Assembly (NCBI GenBank): GCA_014490595.1
Contig: CP061031.1
Location: forward strand, 1,302,001-1,366,000
Length of the DNA: 64,000 nt
Source: Corynebacterium wankanglinii
Lineage (GTDB): Bacteria; Actinomycetota; Actinomycetes; Mycobacteriales; Mycobacteriaceae
Direction of reading: 5' to 3'
Made by a program: the position numbers and the translations under genes. Under the pieces are notes generated by a model. That model searched no databases. It saw only the letters and a program-made list of their open reading frames with translations, and was not told the origin of the DNA. Position 1 is the first letter of the stretch. Each line of letters begins with the position of its first letter. Of this stretch, positions 17,317 to 25,204 are shown piece by piece.

Positions 17317-17322
17317 ACACTA
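17317..17322 (-). promoter_or_regulatory. -10 box of uppP (leaderless)
   Basis: TAGTGT on the minus strand, 8 nt before ATG 17308. Confidence 0.5.
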
Positions 17323-17364
17323 CCCCGCCTGCTTAGCCATCGTGGTACGTAGCGGGCGCGTTGC

Positions 17365-17370
17365 TAGGCT
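17365..17370 (+). promoter_or_regulatory. -10 box of the lipoprotein gene (leaderless)
   Basis: TAGGCT, 8 nt upstream of GTG 17379, supports GTG 17379 rather than the TTG at 17361 as the start. Confidence 0.5.
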
Positions 17371-17378
17371 TTGGCCTT

Positions 17379-18431
17379 GTGAATGCTCGTCTGTCTGCCC
17401 CCAGTTCCCACCTCCGCTTCGCCGCGGCTTACGGCGCAGTCGCGGCTGTCTTGGCCTTGAGCGCCTGCAGCGCGTCCCCCTCCGCCAAAATCGAGGAAGC
17501 CGGCGGTGAGGCGGCCGCGAACATGGGCAGCGCTACGCCTGTGCAATCCCCGCAATCTTCGGACCCGGCGGGCACCGTAGTGGACTCCGAGCCGGTGCGC
17601 GATCTCGACATCACCGACGGCCGCATCGGCGTGCGCACGGACAACGCTCTGACCATCGGCACACTGGAAGAGATCGCGCAGGGCAAGGCCGCACGCCACG
17701 AGCTGGATGCCTCCTGCGGCGAGGCCTCCGCCAACGCAGGCACCTTCGCGGTCGCCTGCGACGGGGAAATCAAGCTGTTCGGGCAGCGCGAAGAAACGAT
17801 CTCCACGGATCAGCCGGTCACGGTGGCCACTGTGGCGTCGTCAGGCGAGGTGCTCGCAGGCAGCGACACTGAACGCAAGGTTTGGGTATTCGACGGCGGC
17901 GAGTTGAAAGACACCATCGACGTCGCACGCGAAACCGACCAGCTTGAGGCGGTGCAGGTGGACGGCCAGCGCGATTCCGTGGTACGTACCAACCGCTTCG
18001 ACACCACCATCCAGGACATCGACTGGAACGGCTCGCGCCAAGGCGGCACCCTTCGCGTGGGCCTAGGCGTGGGGAAGGTGCGCGGCGGCGAGCACGGGCT
18101 GGTGCTGGCCGCGGACTCCACCGGCAACCAGATCCACGTCTACACCACCGACGACATCATCCGCCTCCAGCAATCTGCGCCCGTGCCGGAGGGACCCTGG
18201 GACGCGGCGTGGGACTCAGCGCAGCGCCTCGCTTGGATTAGCTCGCTGGCCAGCAACACCGCCACCGGATACGACATCTCTCAAGGCATTCCGATGAAAC
18301 GTAAGCACTTCGCCACCGTCGCAGATGCCCAGAGCATCATTACGCTTGACGACGGCACCGTGGTCGCCGCCTCCGCATCCGGTGACGGCATCCAGATCGT
18401 CTCCCCCGCCGACCAAACCGAGAGCAAATAG
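17379..18431 (+). CDS. Putative secreted lipoprotein with repeated beta-strand (propeller-like) body
   Basis: A protein of about 350 residues with a hydrophobic signal segment ending in the lipobox LALSAC at about residue 30, so it should be acylated on that cysteine and held on the outer face of the membrane. A Ser/Pro/Ala-rich linker follows. The rest is made of repeating short strands (for example VRTDNALTIGTLEEI, ERKVWVFDGGELKDTI, GNQIHVYTTDDI, TVVAASASGDGIQIV) that suggest a beta-propeller. It sits 12 bp upstream of pyrD, with which it is probably cotranscribed, and next to the divergent uppP. No enzymatic motif is visible; function unknown. Confidence 0.8.
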   Translation: MNARLSAPSSHLRFAAAYGAVAAVLALSACSASPSAKIEEAGGEAAANMGSATPVQSPQSSDPAGTVVDSEPVRDLDITDGRIGVRTDNALTIGTLEEIAQGKAARHELDASCGEASANAGTFAVACDGEIKLFGQREETISTDQPVTVATVASSGEVLAGSDTERKVWVFDGGELKDTIDVARETDQLEAVQVDGQRDSVVRTNRFDTTIQDIDWNGSRQGGTLRVGLGVGKVRGGEHGLVLAADSTGNQIHVYTTDDIIRLQQSAPVPEGPWDAAWDSAQRLAWISSLASNTATGYDISQGIPMKRKHFATVADAQSIITLDDGTVVAASASGDGIQIVSPADQTESK

Positions 18432-18443
18432 GAGATAGCACCC

Positions 18444-19523
18444 ATGACGCTCTACGACCGCGCACTCAAGCTCATGTTCCTGCTTCCGCCGGAGCGCATT
18501 CACGGCATCATCAGCGGCGCCCTACAGACGTTGCACCTGGCAACCCCGGTCAACCGCGTGATGGAAAAGGCCGTGCGCGTGCACGACCCGGTGCTGCGAC
18601 AGACCGTTTTCGGAGTGGACTTCCCCGCCCCGCTGGGCCTGGCGGCGGGCTTCGACAAAAACGCCGAGGCGATCGACGCTTGGGGCGCGATCGGCTTCGG
18701 CTACGCCGAGATGGGCACAGTGACCCCGAAGTCCCAGCCGGGCAACCCCACACCGCGCTTGTTCCGCTTGCCGGAGGACAAGGCGATTTTGAACCGCATG
18801 GGCTTTAACAACAAGGGCGCGCTGACGGTCGCTGACAACCTCCGCGCGCGCCGTTCCCGCGACGTGGTGGGCATCAACATCGGCAAGAACAAGACCTCCG
18901 AGGACGCCGTGGCCGACTACCGCGCCACCGCTACCCTGCTGGGCCAGCTGGCGGATTACCTGGTGGTCAACGTCTCCTCCCCGAATACGCCGGGCCTGCG
19001 CGACCTGCAGGCGGTCGAAGAGCTGCGCCCAATCTTGGAAGTGGTGAAGAAGTCCACCACCACGCCGGTGCTGGTCAAGATCGCGCCGGACCTTTCCGAC
19101 GAAGACATCGACGCCGTGGCTGATCTCGCCGTGGAGCTCGACCTTGCCGGCATCGTGGCCACGAACACGACCATCTCGCGCGAAGGTCTGCGCACCTCCT
19201 CCTCGAAGGTGGAAAAGATGGGCGCCGGCGGCATCAGCGGTGCCCCTTTGACGGCGCGCTCGCTCGAGGTGCTCAAGCGCCTTCACGAGCGAGTGGGCGA
19301 CAAGCTGGTGCTGGTCAGCGTCGGTGGCATCTCCACGCCCGAGCAGGCGTGGGAGCGTATCACCGCGGGCGCGAGCCTGCTGCAGGGCTACACCCCGTTC
19401 ATCTACGGCGGGCTGGGCAGGATCCGCAGCATCCACCGCGGCATCGCCGCGCAGATCAAAGCCCACGGCCTGGACTCGATTGAGCAGGCCGTGGGCAGCG
19501 GGCTGGAGTGGAAGGAACTCTAA
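18444..19523 (+). CDS. pyrD: Dihydroorotate dehydrogenase (quinone), class 2
   Basis: A 359-residue FMN enzyme of pyrimidine synthesis that oxidises dihydroorotate to orotate and passes electrons to quinone. Class 2 is shown by the amphipathic N-terminal extension ([21 protein letters not shown]) and by the catalytic serine in [14 protein letters not shown] near residues 178-179; class 1 enzymes use Cys. FMN contacts are in [20 protein letters not shown] and the C-terminal [13 protein letters not shown] and YTPFIYGG. The stop codon interlocks with that of the convergent membrane-protein gene (CTAA at 19520-19523). Confidence 0.95.
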   Translation: MTLYDRALKLMFLLPPERIHGIISGALQTLHLATPVNRVMEKAVRVHDPVLRQTVFGVDFPAPLGLAAGFDKNAEAIDAWGAIGFGYAEMGTVTPKSQPGNPTPRLFRLPEDKAILNRMGFNNKGALTVADNLRARRSRDVVGINIGKNKTSEDAVADYRATATLLGQLADYLVVNVSSPNTPGLRDLQAVEELRPILEVVKKSTTTPVLVKIAPDLSDEDIDAVADLAVELDLAGIVATNTTISREGLRTSSSKVEKMGAGGISGAPLTARSLEVLKRLHERVGDKLVLVSVGGISTPEQAWERITAGASLLQGYTPFIYGGLGRIRSIHRGIAAQIKAHGLDSIEQAVGSGLEWKEL

Positions 19524-19876
19524 GCGCGCCCTGCTGCGCTGCGGCGCAGCACCACCGCGCACAGCCCGGCGGCGAGCGCCCAGCCGATCAGCCAGAACGG
19601 TGTGGTGACCGTCAGCGCCGTGCCGGGTGCGATGAAGCCGAGCCCGATGAGCACCACCGCTGCCAGCAGCGCGCCCACCTGGGTGCGCGAGCCCGCCTGG
19701 TTGGTGTTGTAGGTGGCGAAGGCACCGACGATGGCCACTGCGGCGATCACGGAGAGCACCCGCGGGGTAATAGGAAACGTGGCATCACCTCGAAGCAGCG
19801 CCAGCACAGCGTAGAGCACGAGCACGAGCGCGATGCCCAAAAATGCGCCGCCGACGCGAAGTTGCACTGGAACCAT
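19520..19876 (-). CDS. Small membrane protein of unknown function
   Basis: A 118-residue protein with four hydrophobic segments ([54 protein letters not shown] and [19 protein letters not shown]) separated by short loops, ending in a basic tail. No family is recognised. TAGGAT lies 7 nt before ATG 19876, suggesting a leaderless transcript. It is 10 bp downstream of the PEBP gene on the same strand and its stop overlaps the pyrD stop by 4 bp. Confidence 0.75.
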   Translation of the reverse strand: MVPVQLRVGGAFLGIALVLVLYAVLALLRGDATFPITPRVLSVIAAVAIVGAFATYNTNQAGSRTQVGALLAAVVLIGLGFIAPGTALTVTTPFWLIGWALAAGLCAVVLRRSAAGRA

Positions 19877-19883
19877 TCGGCGA

Positions 19884-19889
19884 ATCCTA
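19884..19889 (-). promoter_or_regulatory. -10 box of the 118-residue membrane protein gene (leaderless)
   Basis: TAGGAT on the minus strand, 7 nt before ATG 19876; it lies within the stop region of the preceding gene. Confidence 0.4.
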
Positions 19890-20420
19890 CTGGTTCTCGT
19901 ACCAGCCCCAGATGATGGCGCGGCCGAGCGAGTGGAAGTTCAGGTTGAACCCGAGCTGGGTCGGGTTGGCGATCTCGTCCGCGGGCAGCTCCGTGTCTAC
20001 CGCGTGGACGGCGTAGAGGTAGCGGTGCGGGCCGTGGCCTGCCGGCGGGTTGGCGCCGTAGTAGCCCTTGACACCGCTGTCGCCAGTGAGCACCACTGCA
20101 CCGACGCCGAGATCCTCCTTCGCACCTGCGCCGGTGGGCAGCTCGGTGACCTCCGCGGGGATGTTGAAGGCCGACCAGTGCCAGAACCCGGAGGCAGTCG
20201 GTGCGTCCGGGTCGAAACAGGTCACCGCGAAAGTCTTCGTGCCCTCCGGGGCGCCGGACCAGGACAGCTGCGGGCTGGTGGCGTTGTCGCCGGCCAGCGA
20301 ATCGGCAAGGCGCTCGCCGTCGACGATGTCCTTGGAGGTGATATCGAATTCGGGGACGTCCGCCAACGGGGCGTACGGGTCGGGGCCGGGGAATCGGTCG
20401 GAAACGTAATTCACAGTCAT
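19887..20420 (-). CDS. YbhB/YbcL family Raf kinase inhibitor-like protein (PEBP)
   Basis: A 177-residue member of the bacterial phosphatidylethanolamine-binding-protein family. The ligand-pocket motifs are in place: SPQLSWSGAPEGTKTFAVTCFDPDAPTASGFWHW in the first half and PPAGHGPHRYLYAVHAVD in the second. No signal peptide is seen, so it is cytoplasmic. Bacterial members are conserved but their ligand and role are not established. It is followed at 10 bp by the small membrane protein gene. Confidence 0.9.
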   Translation of the reverse strand: MTVNYVSDRFPGPDPYAPLADVPEFDITSKDIVDGERLADSLAGDNATSPQLSWSGAPEGTKTFAVTCFDPDAPTASGFWHWSAFNIPAEVTELPTGAGAKEDLGVGAVVLTGDSGVKGYYGANPPAGHGPHRYLYAVHAVDTELPADEIANPTQLGFNLNFHSLGRAIIWGWYENQ

Positions 20421-20441
20421 GTCCCCATTCCTACCGGAGGG

Positions 20442-20582
20442 CTAGTGACCCTCGCCACTCCATGCAGCGAAAAGCTGCGCGTACCTCCTACCGGCTGCGA
20501 TGAGCTGGGTGTGGGTGCCGTCCTAGATGATGCGTCCGATGTCCATCACGAGGATCCGGTCGGCCGACGGCGCAAGTCGATG
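20442..20582 (-). pseudogene. 3' remnant of an ABC exporter (fused permease/ATPase)
   Basis: The minus strand reads HRLAPSADRILVMDIGRII, a stop (20523-20525), then DGTHTQLIAAGRRYAQLFAAW and the natural stop at 20442-20444. This matches the D-loop/H-loop end of MsbA-like ABC exporters (AHRLST...ADRILVMD.GRIVEDGTH..L). The sequence further upstream no longer matches, so it is a truncated relic carrying an internal stop. It marks the left edge of the tRNA-Leu island. Confidence 0.75.
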
Positions 20583-20811
20583 GACGCGCGGGCGACTTTG
20601 AGGCCCACCCCATAGTTGCCCAGGGCCCGCGGAAACAGCACATCGGGACGCTTCGCCCACGCGGCGGTTGTGGCATAGGAGCGCTGCGCTGGCTCGAGGA
20701 TCCACAGGCCCGGTCGAGGCACGGGTGCGCCTGTACTGGCGATTTGGTGGTTCCATCGACTCGCCCTATAGTTATGCGAGTGCCCAGTCGAGAGGCTGAA
20801 AAACACCCTAA

Positions 20812-20900
20812 GCCCGGGTGGCGGAATGGCAGACGCGCTAGCTTGAGGTGCTAGTGTCCTATTAACGGACGTGGGGGTTCAAGTCCCCCTCCGGGCACCA
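20812..20900 (+). tRNA. tRNA-Leu (anticodon GAG)
   Basis: An 89-nt class II tRNA with acceptor GCCCGGG paired to TCCGGGC (one G-U pair), the D-arm GGTGGCGGAATGGCAGAC, anticodon stem CTAGC/GCTAG around TTGAGGT (anticodon GAG), a long variable arm, GGTTCAAGTCC in the T-arm and an encoded CCA. It reads CUC and CUU leucine codons. A strong terminator follows 7 bp downstream. tRNA genes of this type are common integration points, and mobile remnants begin directly after it. Confidence 0.97.
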
Positions 20901-20907
20901 TGTGTTG

Positions 20908-20950
20908 TCTCGAGACATCGCTCCTACGGTGTCTCGAGATTTTTGTTTTT
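20908..20950 (+). terminator. Intrinsic terminator of tRNA-Leu
   Basis: A perfect 10-bp stem TCTCGAGACA/TGTCTCGAGA with a 12-nt loop, followed by a T-rich run (TTTTTGTTTTT). Confidence 0.9.
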
Positions 20951-20969
20951 GATGTGCCCCCGGGGTTAG

Positions 20970-21206
20970 ATCTAGCGTTTTGGATGCCGATTGTGTGTTG
21001 GTGTCGATAGCATTGTCGTAGACGGCTGGTCGTCTGGTTTCGTGGGCGGGTTGGTTCTCGTTGCGGATCAGGGTGGATACTCTGGCGAGTAGGTCCTGGC
21101 CCCAGTTGGACTGCCTGGCGATTTCTACGGGGTCGTCTGGAAGTTCTGTTTTTAGATAGAGCCACCAATCCAGCATCCGGCGCTGATGCTCGCCGCACGC
21201 ACCCAT
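20970..21206 (-). pseudogene. C-terminal remnant of a transposase
   Basis: The minus strand encodes GEHQRRMLDWWLYLK, then WGQDLLARVSTL, then RPAVYDNAIDTN, which I recognise as the end of an actinobacterial transposase (IS1249-like, from memory). A stop precedes the first methionine and the similarity fades near 20970, so both ends are lost. It lies between the tRNA terminator and the left end of the IS256-type element and is a decayed insertion sequence. Confidence 0.6.
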
Positions 21207-21246
21207 CTACCCCGCAGCGACCACATCCGCATGGCCCTGTGGGCCT

Positions 21247-21274
21247 GAGGGTGTCAGGAAGTTTGTGTGTGAGG
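21247..21274 (+). repeat. Left terminal inverted repeat of the IS256-type element
   Basis: Pairs imperfectly with 22659-22686; the GTGTC and GTTTGTGTG blocks are shared exactly. Confidence 0.7.
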
Positions 21275-21302
21275 CTCTGATCTTGAAGGAGTTTCACCGA
21301 TA

Positions 21303-22651
21303 ATGTCTACGGTGTCACCGAAGAAAGGCCACGACCCGGCGAGGGTCAATGAGATCAGCGAGAAGCTGATGGAAAATCCTGAGCTGGCCAGCCTGATAAG
21401 CGAGCTGTCGACCACTGCTGATGATGCAAGCGACCTGGTCAAAGGCCTGCTGCAGGCATCGATCAACGCTGGTCTGCAGGCGGAGATGGATGCACATTTG
21501 GGCTACGGCCATGCCGACCGTAAGGCGAAGGCTCGGGTGGAAACCGCACAGGAGAACAATCACCGCAACGGGTCGTACACCAAGACCGTCAACTCCGGGT
21601 ACGGCGCGGTGGAAGTGACCATGCCCAGGGATCGTGCCGGCACCTTTACTCCCCGGATGGTGCCCAAGGGCGCACGCCGGCTCACAGAACTCGACGACAT
21701 GATCATCTCGCTGTACGCCGGCGGGATGACAGTGCGCGATATCCAGCATCACCTCGCGACCACGCTCGGGGTGGATATGAGCCCAGATACGATCAGCACC
21801 ATTACCGATGCGGTGTTAGACGAGGTACTGATCTGGCAAAACCGCCAGCTCGACGAGTTCTACCCAGTGATCTTCCTCGACGCGCTACGCGTGAAAATCC
21901 GCGACGGCCACCGGGTCATCAACAAGGCCTGCTACATGGCCGTCGGTGTGGATATGGACGGCATCAAACACATCCTGGGGTTGTGGATCGCTGACAATGA
22001 AGGTGCTAGTTTCTGGGCCTCGGTCTGCGCCGATCTGGCGAACCGCGGAGTACACGACGTCTTCATCGTCTGCTGTGACAGGCTTAAAGGCTTGCCGGAA
22101 GCCGTGGAGGCTACCTGGCCGAATTCCATGGTGCAGACCTGCATCGTGCACCTGATCCGGGCGGCGAATAGGTGGGTGTCGTATCAGGACCGCAAACCCG
22201 TCTCCCGGGCGCTGCGTGAGGTCTACACGACCGCAAGCGAGGACACCGCCCGTGCCGCCTTGGACGCGTTCGAAGCCTCTGAGCTAGGACGCCGCTACCC
22301 GCAGTCGGTGAAGGTGTGGCGCGATGCGTGGGAGCGGTTCGTGCCGTTTCTGCAGTTCCCGCCAGCGGCACGCCGGGTGCTCTACACCACCAATTCAATC
22401 GAGTCGCTGAATGCTGAACTACGGAAAGCTACCCGTAACCGGGGCCAGTTCCCGAACGATACCGCGGCGCTGAAGACGCTGTGGCTGATGATCTGCAACA
22501 TCGAAGACAAGCGCGCTGCGCAGCGAGCGAAGAAAGCAAAGCGCGACGTTGAGTGCAACGGCTATATTGAAGGAGCGAAAGCCACGGGTGGAAACAAGCC
22601 ATCAACCAACTAGCCGTGGCATACCCCGACCGATTCGCGGACTACTTGTAA
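21303..22651 (+). pseudogene. IS256-family transposase, frameshifted near its C-terminus
   Basis: A mutator-type DDE transposase. The catalytic residues are in VIFLDALRVKIRD (first Asp), VFIVCCDRLKGLPEA (second Asp) and TTNSIESLNAELRKATRNRGQFP (Glu), with the C/H pair in VQTCIVHLIR. The frame ends early at 22613 after KATGGNKPSTN. The next frame continues as WKQAINQLAVAYPDRFADYL to TAA 22649-22651, the normal family end. Adding one G to the GGG at 22586-22588 rejoins them. All catalytic residues lie before the break, so loss of activity is not certain. The frameshift may be a sequence error. Confidence 0.85.
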
Positions 22652-22658
22652 ACCACAC

Positions 22659-22686
22659 CCCCGCACACAAACAATCGGACACTCTC
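22659..22686 (-). repeat. Right terminal inverted repeat of the IS256-type element
   Basis: Reverse complement matches the left end at 21247-21274. The outermost bases, GACACTCTC on the plus strand, define the element edge. Confidence 0.7.
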
Positions 22687-22691
22687 TCAAG

Positions 22692-22931
22692 GCGCGACCA
22701 ATTTATGCCCGAACCGAGGGCTCGATTAATGCGCACCTCAATATCGTCATGGCAACACTCGCAGTAAGTCGAATGATGGAATCAGCAACCGGACGAAGCA
22801 TTAAACGACTCGTGCGAACTTTCAAAAAGTATCGCAGTTTTGAACTCAGAGTCGAAGACACAACAATCCACGCGGCCACGCCACTACCAGCCGAAGTGCA
22901 AAACCTCGTCCACGCCATCACCGAACCCTGA
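22692..22931 (+). pseudogene. C-terminal remnant of an IS4/IS1634-type transposase
   Basis: Starting directly at the right edge of the IS256-type element, the frame reads RPIYARTEGSINAHLNIVMA, then LAVSRMMESATGRSIKRLVRTFKKYR and stops at 22931. This is the usual end of IS4-superfamily transposases (R.IYHRTEDRI.AHL...ALAV...IE..TG.SIK...R). Everything upstream is missing. The IS256-type element may have inserted into this one, but its other half is not found on the left side. Confidence 0.65.
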
Positions 22932-22974
22932 CTTCCGCACTAAAATGATCCAACTCAGGAGAAGCGCACGCGGA

Positions 22975-24030
22975 TTAACCTACGCCGGCCAGCAGAATTT
23001 CTACGAACTCCTTGCGCTTTTCTACATGGAAGTTGTGGCCCGAGTCAGCCTCGACTTTAACGGCACCGGCGGGAAGAGAATCCATGGCCCTGGCGGCGTC
23101 CTCATCACTGGCCGCAGCTTGAAGGACTTCCCCGTCGTATCGCGCTTGACAATGAATATAGGTAACTGGCGCTTGAATCGCCGCAAGTGTTGCTTCTTGA
23201 TCAAACCCTTCGTTCCAGAGACCCGTATAGAAGGCATCACCAAACGCTGGGTCATAGTCCATGATGTACACCTGTGCCTCATTCATCTCGGGAGGCATGG
23301 TCCACAGAGCTATCGGGGCGCCCGGATGCCGAGAGTGATATGCGAGTCCATCACCGATGAACCCCTGAGCAGAGTCCCCAAAGTATTGCCACATTTTTTG
23401 GCTGCGCCACTGATAAGCCTGCCAGTCGGTCTCTCCTGAAGACAAGAACTCATGAGTGCTGACAGCTAGGTCCTGATAATTCCACGTATTGCGCGCCTCA
23501 GGCAGCTCTGTGGCAAATAGCGGCGGATCTTCTAACACCAGGAAGCTAACCAGTTCTGGATGACGCGCAGCAATCAACGCGGCCAATTGACCCCCAGACG
23601 AATGCCCACTTAATACGACGGGTTGGCCAATTGTCTCTATATAACGAGATAGGACGTCTGCGACCTCCACCGCTCGATAAGATTCAAGGCGATCAGACTT
23701 GCCATGCCCTGGAACGTCGATGGCATACACTTGGCGGTCCTTGCTGAGGTCACGTAAAGCGTAACCGTACTGGCGCCATCCGCTCGCTTGACCATGGATA
23801 AGGACAATAGGGGAACCGTCCCTTGGCTCGCTTACCCCTACATTGAGCTTCACATGATCCACGCTCACCCGGTGCTCTTGATAGCCAGCCTTTTCCAGGG
23901 ATCTCACAAGACGCGAGTGATACGTGGTTGTGTACCATGCCCAACCGCCAGCACCGGCTGCCGCAAGTGCAACGATTGCCGTCACGATAAGTCCCGCCAC
24001 CTTCAGGACCCTTTTCCCGACCAGGGCCAT
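22975..24030 (-). CDS. Membrane-anchored alpha/beta hydrolase
   Basis: A 351-residue protein with a short basic N-terminus and one hydrophobic segment (VAGLIVTAIVALAAAGAGGWAW, residues 11-32) that would anchor it with the catalytic domain outside. The hydrolase motifs are an oxyanion HGQASGW, the nucleophile elbow VVLSGHSSGGQLAA and the catalytic His in EADSGHNFHVEKRKEFV. A candidate Asp precedes it in the C-terminal part. The ribosome site AAGGTGATAG lies before ATG 24030. It sits between insertion-sequence remnants and is visibly richer in A+T than the core genes, so recent transfer is likely. The substrate is unknown; lipase, esterase and haloperoxidase-like roles are all possible. Confidence 0.8.
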   Translation of the reverse strand: MALVGKRVLKVAGLIVTAIVALAAAGAGGWAWYTTTYHSRLVRSLEKAGYQEHRVSVDHVKLNVGVSEPRDGSPIVLIHGQASGWRQYGYALRDLSKDRQVYAIDVPGHGKSDRLESYRAVEVADVLSRYIETIGQPVVLSGHSSGGQLAALIAARHPELVSFLVLEDPPLFATELPEARNTWNYQDLAVSTHEFLSSGETDWQAYQWRSQKMWQYFGDSAQGFIGDGLAYHSRHPGAPIALWTMPPEMNEAQVYIMDYDPAFGDAFYTGLWNEGFDQEATLAAIQAPVTYIHCQARYDGEVLQAAASDEDAARAMDSLPAGAVKVEADSGHNFHVEKRKEFVEILLAGVG

Positions 24031-24065
24031 GAGCTATCACCTTACCAATAAATTTGTATTTGTGC

Positions 24066-24115
24066 GCGCTCTTCGAAATGTAGCCCACTGGCGCTCTTTG
24101 AAAAGTAGCCCAGTG
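24066..24115. repeat. 25-bp tandem repeat, probable end of an IS21-like element
   Basis: GCGCTCTTCGAAATGTAGCC (24066-24085, continuing CACTG) is followed at once by a second copy from 24091 to 24115; 22 of 25 bases are identical. IS21-family elements carry such multiple repeats at their ends as binding sites for the transposase. No istA/istB genes are present. It interrupts the 3' end of the adjacent membrane-protein gene. Confidence 0.6.
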
Positions 24116-24120
24116 TGGTC

Positions 24121-24454
24121 GTTGGTTATTAGTGGGGTGGCCAGGAAAAGCCAAGAAGGAGACGGCGGGCCCGTAAATTCCGATGACGATAGCGTAGCCA
24201 GCGGGCTCCCCCATCAGAGTTGGAAGTATCCACGGTGTCGCGACAGCCGCAACGACGAGCCCGCACGACACGGCTTTTCGTGCGGCGACGTCTGTTGTGG
24301 ACCGCGCAGCTATGCACCCGATGACGACCGCGCTGCCATAAAACATCAATGACAGCACCATCGGCCCATAGGTCACCGAGATTCCTAGGACTGTCAACGT
24401 CAGGGAAAGTAGAAACAGGCCGACCGACGATTTGTTGCGTTGATTTGCACTCAT
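24121..24454 (-). pseudogene. Small membrane protein gene, truncated by mobile DNA at its 3' end
   Basis: From ATG 24454 (MSANQRNKSSVGLF) the protein has about four hydrophobic segments (VGLFLLSLTLTVLGISVTYG, MVLSLMFYGSAVVIGCIA, AVSCGLVVAAVATPWILPTLM and YAIVIGIYGPAVSFLAFPG). The frame then runs through the 25-bp IS21-like repeats and on into the hydrolase region without a natural stop, giving a non-membrane tail. The gene is therefore probably truncated at about 24121. Its start abuts the divergent VTT-protein gene. Function unknown. Confidence 0.55.
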
Positions 24455-24491
24455 GGACCCCCTCCTCAAGTTGGTTCCAGACTACTGGACG

Positions 24492-25184
24492 ATGGAAGAT
24501 GGCGGGGTGAATCGTTTGCGGAAGGCACCACGGAACCGGATGGCGCTCGTCGTTGCGGCGGGAGCGTTGTTCGTCGCAGCATGGATGCTTCTCGACGTCC
24601 CTCCGCTGTCCACACTCCGCGCCTGGTCCGACGAGACCGGAGCCTGGTTCCCTGTCCTGTTCTGGCTGCTGTACGTGCTGATCACCCAGTTCCCCATTCC
24701 TAGGACCCTGATGACCGTCTCCGCCGGCATTCTTTTCGGCACCGGCCGCGGGATCCTTATCGCGCTGACAGCTACGACGGTCAGCGCAGTGGTTTCTCTC
24801 CTCATCGTCCGTACGCTGCTGCGGGATTGGGTGGAACCGCGCCTCACGCACCCGGCCGTGGAGAACATCAACCGGCGGCTCGAGGAGCGCGGCTGGTTGG
24901 CCATCTTGAGCTTGCGCATGATCGCGGCGGTGCCGTTTTCCATCATGAACTACGCCGCCGCGCTCACCCGTGTGCCAGTGGCCCCGTTCGCGCTCGCGAC
25001 CTTGGTGGGGTCTGCGCCCGGCACGATCCTTGTCACCCTGTTCGGCGACACGCTCACCGGCGAAGCGGACCCGGTGTTCGTGGCGATCATGGCGGTACTG
25101 GCTGTCATCGGCGTCGCGGGGCTGCTGCTGGACGCGCGCTTGCCGACCCGCTCGGGACGTGTCGGAGTCAAGCCCCAAGGGTAG
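24492..25184 (+). CDS. TVP38/TMEM64 (VTT-domain) membrane protein
   Basis: A membrane protein of about 230 residues with the VTT/SNARE-associated domain. There is a first segment near residues 18-33, then FPIPRTLMTVSAGILFGTGRGILIAL and RGWLAILSLRMIAAVPFSIMNYAAALTRVPVAPFALATLVGSAPGTI, the two conserved blocks of the family. Members are thought to help move phospholipids between leaflets; the role here is unproven. The start could be ATG 24453, ATG 24492 or GTG 24507. I prefer 24492 because 24453 would overlap the divergent gene. Confidence 0.85.
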   Translation: MEDGGVNRLRKAPRNRMALVVAAGALFVAAWMLLDVPPLSTLRAWSDETGAWFPVLFWLLYVLITQFPIPRTLMTVSAGILFGTGRGILIALTATTVSAVVSLLIVRTLLRDWVEPRLTHPAVENINRRLEERGWLAILSLRMIAAVPFSIMNYAAALTRVPVAPFALATLVGSAPGTILVTLFGDTLTGEADPVFVAIMAVLAVIGVAGLLLDARLPTRSGRVGVKPQG

Positions 25185-25204
25185 ACGGGAGTACGCTACG
25201 GCCC

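Larger units (their letters stand above)
21247..22686 (+). mobile_element. IS256-family insertion sequence
   Basis: An element of about 1.44 kb bounded by imperfect inverted repeats. The left end GAGGGTGTCAGGAAGTTTGT at 21247 matches the reverse complement of the right end ending at 22686 (GAGAGTGTCCGATTGTTTGT), both continuing into GTG. It holds one transposase gene. The 8-bp flanks differ (GTGGGCCT left, AAGGCGCG right), so no target duplication is seen. This suggests a flank was lost or the element sits at a recombination joint. It separates two unrelated transposase remnants. Confidence 0.8.

Noticed and set aside
20812-24454. attL/attR duplication of the tRNA-Leu 3' end
   Set aside because: No second copy of the GGTTCAAGTCC...CACCA end was found in the island, and no integrase gene is present.
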